16,828 nucleotides of DNA. It comes from Marinilabiliaceae bacterium (GTDB lineage: Bacteria; Bacteroidota; Bacteroidia; Bacteroidales; Marinilabiliaceae). Positions within the stretch are counted from its first letter, which is position 1, and every line of letters starts with the position of its first letter. The notes under the pieces were generated by a model. The model ran no database searches. It was not told the origin of the DNA and saw nothing but the letters and a program-made list of their open reading frames with translations. The stretch spans positions 1 through 16,828 of the forward strand of contig JALVBA010000349.1 of NCBI GenBank assembly GCA_027010905.1, written 5' to 3'. A program made the position numbers and the translations under genes. Below, one piece after another: positions 14,392-16,828 of the stretch.

Positions 14392-16758
14392 ATGAATGTA
14401 AAAAACAGTAGATACAACCGTTACATACTTTGGTTATGGATAGTCTTTGCAGGCGGAGTGTCAATGGTATTTATTCTTTTTCTTCTCATCTCTAATGGAT
14501 TTTTAGGCTTTATGCCCTCCTTTGATGAGTTGGAAAATCCAAAGAGTAACATCGCCACCGAAATCTATTCGTCCGATCAGGTTCTGTTAAGCACTTTCTT
14601 TATCGAGAACAGAAGCCCGGTTGAGTACAAAGACATCTCCCCTAATCTTATTAGTGCATTGGTAGCAACTGAGGACGTTAGATTCTATGACCATTCAGGC
14701 ATTGATGCTAGAGGTCTGGCAAGAGTTCTGTTCCGAACTCTACTACTACAGGATCAGAGTTCAGGAGGTGGGTCAACCATTACTCAGCAGTTAGCAAAAC
14801 TGCTTTTTCACGAAAGAGCATCAAGCATTTGGGAGAGAGCTTTTCAGAAATTTAAAGAGTGGGTTATTGCAGTTAAGCTGGAACGCAGCTATACAAAAAA
14901 TGAGATTTTGGCTATGTATCTCAACAGAGCTGAGTTTATCTACGATGCTTATGGCGTAAAGTCTGCTGTAAAAACTTTTTTCGACACCACGCTCGATTCT
15001 ATTAAGTTAGAAGAGGCTGCTGTGATTATCGGAATGCTAAAGAATCCTGCACTCTTCAACCCTCATCGTCGGCCAGAGCTAACCCAGCAGAGAAGAAATG
15101 TTGTTCTGGGGCAGATGATGAAGGCAGATTTCATTTCAACAACTGAGTTTGACTCTCTATCACAGATACCTCTTCAGCTCAGATTTAACCGCGCTGACCA
15201 CAAAGAGGGTCTGGCTCCATATTTCAGAGAGCACCTCAGGTTAATCTTAAACGCACCTATACCTGAACGTAAGAATTACGCATCGTGGCAAAATCAAAAA
15301 TTCATTGAGGATAGCATAGACTGGAATACCGATCCTCTTTACGGATGGATTAATAAAAGCCTCAAACCTGACGGAACAAAATACAACATCTATAAAGATG
15401 GCTTAAAGATATACACCACTATCGACTCACGAATGCAAAAATATGCCGAGGAGGCAATTGCTGAACATCTGAGCCAGAACCTTCAACCTAAGTTTTTTAT
15501 TGAGAAGAGAGGTAGAACAAGAGCTCCCTTCACAAAAAATATATCGCAAAAAGATTACAAACGTATTATTCAGATGTCGATGAAAAATACCGAAAGGTAT
15601 CGTAATCTGAAAAAGAATGGTGCATCAACGGATAGTATTAAAAAGGTGTTTGACACCAAGTACCCTATGGAGGTATTTTCGTGGCATGGAGAGATCGACA
15701 CTTTAATGACTCCTCTTGACTCCATTATCTACTACAAATATTTTCTTCGCTCTAGCCTGTTGTCTATCGACCCACACAACGGTCATGTAAAAGCCTACGT
15801 GGGCGGTGCAAATTTCAAACATTTTATGTTCGATATGGTGACGGTTGGTAAACGTCAGATTGGCTCCACAATAAAACCTTTTGTTTACACTTTGGGGATG
15901 CAGTCAGGACTTACACCTTGCGATATGGTTCCGAATATACCGCAAACATTCTACCTGCCTACCGGCAAAACATGGACTCCACGTAACAGCGGTAACAAGC
16001 GAGCCGGTGAGATGGTATCTTTGAAATGGGGGTTGGCAAACTCAAACAATAATATAACAGCATGGGTGATGAAGCAGTTAAAAGCTCAGCCGTTAGTTGA
16101 TTTCATTCATGGCCTTGGCATTAAAAGTCCCATGGATCCTGTGCCTGCAATATGTCTGGGAACGCCCGATTTTAACCTGTATGAACTGACAGGTGCCTAT
16201 TGTAATTTTGCAAACAAGGGAGTTCATATTGAACCGGTTATTGTTACCCGTATTGAGGACAGATACGGAAATGTTATATCAGAGTTCAGAACAAGAAAGA
16301 AAGAGGCAATCAATGAGGAGACTGCCTACATGATGTTAAATATGCTTAAGGCAGTTGTTAATAAAGGAACAGGAATACGATTGCGTTCAAAGTATCAGTT
16401 TACAATGGAAATGGGCGGAAAAACAGGAACTACTCAAAATCACTCCGACGGTTGGTTTATGGGTGTTACTCCTAATCTGGTAACCGGAATATGGGCAGGA
16501 GGAGAGGACAGAGATATCCACTTCGACAACATCAGCCTGGGACAGGGAGCTAACATGGCTCTGCCATCCTATGCGCTCTACATGCAGAAGGTTTATGCTG
16601 ACGAGGAGATTGGAATTACCATTAAGGACACATTTGAGAGACCTGTGAATTTTGATATAAACATGGATTGCCAGGATATTAAAGATGCCCCTGGAAACAG
16701 TAACCTCAAACAAAACAACAATAATAACGACACGTTTGAAAATGAGGAATTCTTTTAG
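14392..16758 (+). CDS. mrcA: Bifunctional class A penicillin-binding protein (PBP1A family)
   Basis: This enzyme polymerises lipid II into glycan strands and cross-links the peptides, at the outer face of the inner membrane. The 788-aa protein has a short cytoplasmic N-terminus and one membrane helix (about 11-36). Its GT51 domain follows, with catalytic Glu94 in A-T-E-D-V-R-F-Y, then G-G-G-S-T-I-T-Q-Q-L-A-K (125-136), E-R-S-Y-T-K-N-E-I-L-A-M-Y-L-N (164-178) and the second-half R-[AR] segments. The transpeptidase domain (from about 455) has S-T-I-K with the acylated Ser492 and Lys495, S-N-N (551-553) and K-T-G-T (677-680). A charged, poorly conserved linker (about 360-450) lies between them. 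The C-terminus ends in an Asn/Glu-rich tail. Symbol mrcA is used at family level only. All motifs are intact, so it should be active. Confidence 0.95.
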   Translation: MNVKNSRYNRYILWLWIVFAGGVSMVFILFLLISNGFLGFMPSFDELENPKSNIATEIYSSDQVLLSTFFIENRSPVEYKDISPNLISALVATEDVRFYDHSGIDARGLARVLFRTLLLQDQSSGGGSTITQQLAKLLFHERASSIWERAFQKFKEWVIAVKLERSYTKNEILAMYLNRAEFIYDAYGVKSAVKTFFDTTLDSIKLEEAAVIIGMLKNPALFNPHRRPELTQQRRNVVLGQMMKADFISTTEFDSLSQIPLQLRFNRADHKEGLAPYFREHLRLILNAPIPERKNYASWQNQKFIEDSIDWNTDPLYGWINKSLKPDGTKYNIYKDGLKIYTTIDSRMQKYAEEAIAEHLSQNLQPKFFIEKRGRTRAPFTKNISQKDYKRIIQMSMKNTERYRNLKKNGASTDSIKKVFDTKYPMEVFSWHGEIDTLMTPLDSIIYYKYFLRSSLLSIDPHNGHVKAYVGGANFKHFMFDMVTVGKRQIGSTIKPFVYTLGMQSGLTPCDMVPNIPQTFYLPTGKTWTPRNSGNKRAGEMVSLKWGLANSNNNITAWVMKQLKAQPLVDFIHGLGIKSPMDPVPAICLGTPDFNLYELTGAYCNFANKGVHIEPVIVTRIEDRYGNVISEFRTRKKEAINEETAYMMLNMLKAVVNKGTGIRLRSKYQFTMEMGGKTGTTQNHSDGWFMGVTPNLVTGIWAGGEDRDIHFDNISLGQGANMALPSYALYMQKVYADEEIGITIKDTFERPVNFDINMDCQDIKDAPGNSNLKQNNNNNDTFENEEFF

Positions 16759-16810
16759 GATGTGAGATGGTGAAATGTATGTTGGGATATGATTTGGGGA
16801 TGTGAGATGG
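16758..16810 (+). repeat. 13-bp direct repeat after the PBP gene
   Basis: GGATGTGAGATGG occurs at 16758-16770, overlapping the last base of the PBP stop codon, and again at 16798-16810, 40 bases apart. The stretch between is also rich in GGGAT/GAT words. The plus strand here has unusually few C. It may be the start of an intergenic repeat array that continues past the window edge. Confidence 0.6.
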
Positions 16811-16828
16811 AATGTAAACTAAAATAGT

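Noticed and set aside
16387..16713. A 108-codon antisense frame in the PBP gene
   Set aside because: It runs antisense to the transpeptidase KTG region and has no domain or start context.
1..16828. CRISPR array, insertion sequence, prophage, or toxin-antitoxin or defence system
   Set aside because: No regularly spaced repeats, transposase, integrase or paired small genes are visible. Gene content is housekeeping and envelope-related, with even base composition.

Overview
The window looks like a chromosomal segment of an AT-rich Bacteroidota bacterium, most likely a Bacteroidales/Marinilabiliales-type organism. The evidence is a complete type IX secretion system (T9SS) core cluster in the order porP-gldK-gldL-gldM-gldN, three upstream boxes that match the Bacteroidota -7 promoter consensus TAnnTTTG exactly, and protein features typical of the phylum: an S41 lipoprotein, a GldL with a short His-Tyr-Pro-Gly loop, and a type I topoisomerase with a lysine-rich tail. 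The species cannot be fixed from the sequence alone. No tRNA, rRNA, CRISPR, transposase or phage gene was seen.

Left part (1-4497). About 400 bases without a convincing gene are followed by an S41-family (C-terminal-processing-like) protease lipoprotein on the + strand. It converges on a translationally coupled ABC transporter pair, mlaE-mlaF, on the - strand. This pair resembles the permease and ATPase of an Mla-type lipid transporter for the outer membrane. mlaE is divergent from manC, a mannose-1-phosphate guanylyltransferase that makes GDP-mannose for surface glycans. Between mlaE and manC lie two exact TAnnTTTG boxes and a perfect 11-bp inverted repeat directly next to the manC box. That box also shows that manC starts at 3412 and not at the upstream in-frame ATG. 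manC and gldN converge on a strong bidirectional terminator at 4604-4633.

Central part (4652-14240, all - strand, read right to left). topA (DNA topoisomerase I) is followed 15 bp later by an arginase/formimidoylglutamase-family protein that has lost three of the six manganese-binding residues. After a 147-bp gap with a hairpin and a tandem octamer comes the T9SS core. PorP is an outer-membrane beta-barrel, GldK and GldN form the periplasmic ring, and GldL and GldM form the proton-driven inner-membrane motor. Gaps inside this cluster are 37-76 bp, consistent with one operon. The motor charges in GldL (Lys35, Glu53, Glu63) and an N-terminal arginine in GldM (Arg11) are all present, so the motor should work.

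Right part (14241-16828). topA is divergent from a bifunctional class A penicillin-binding protein (PBP1A type), complete with glycosyltransferase and transpeptidase motifs. A 13-bp direct repeat overlaps its stop codon and may be the edge of an intergenic repeat array.

The shared theme is cell-envelope construction: lipid transport, sugar-nucleotide supply, peptidoglycan synthesis and T9SS secretion/gliding. I saw no clearly new multi-gene system. The best leads are the probable pseudoenzyme between topA and the T9SS operon and the dyad between mlaE and manC.
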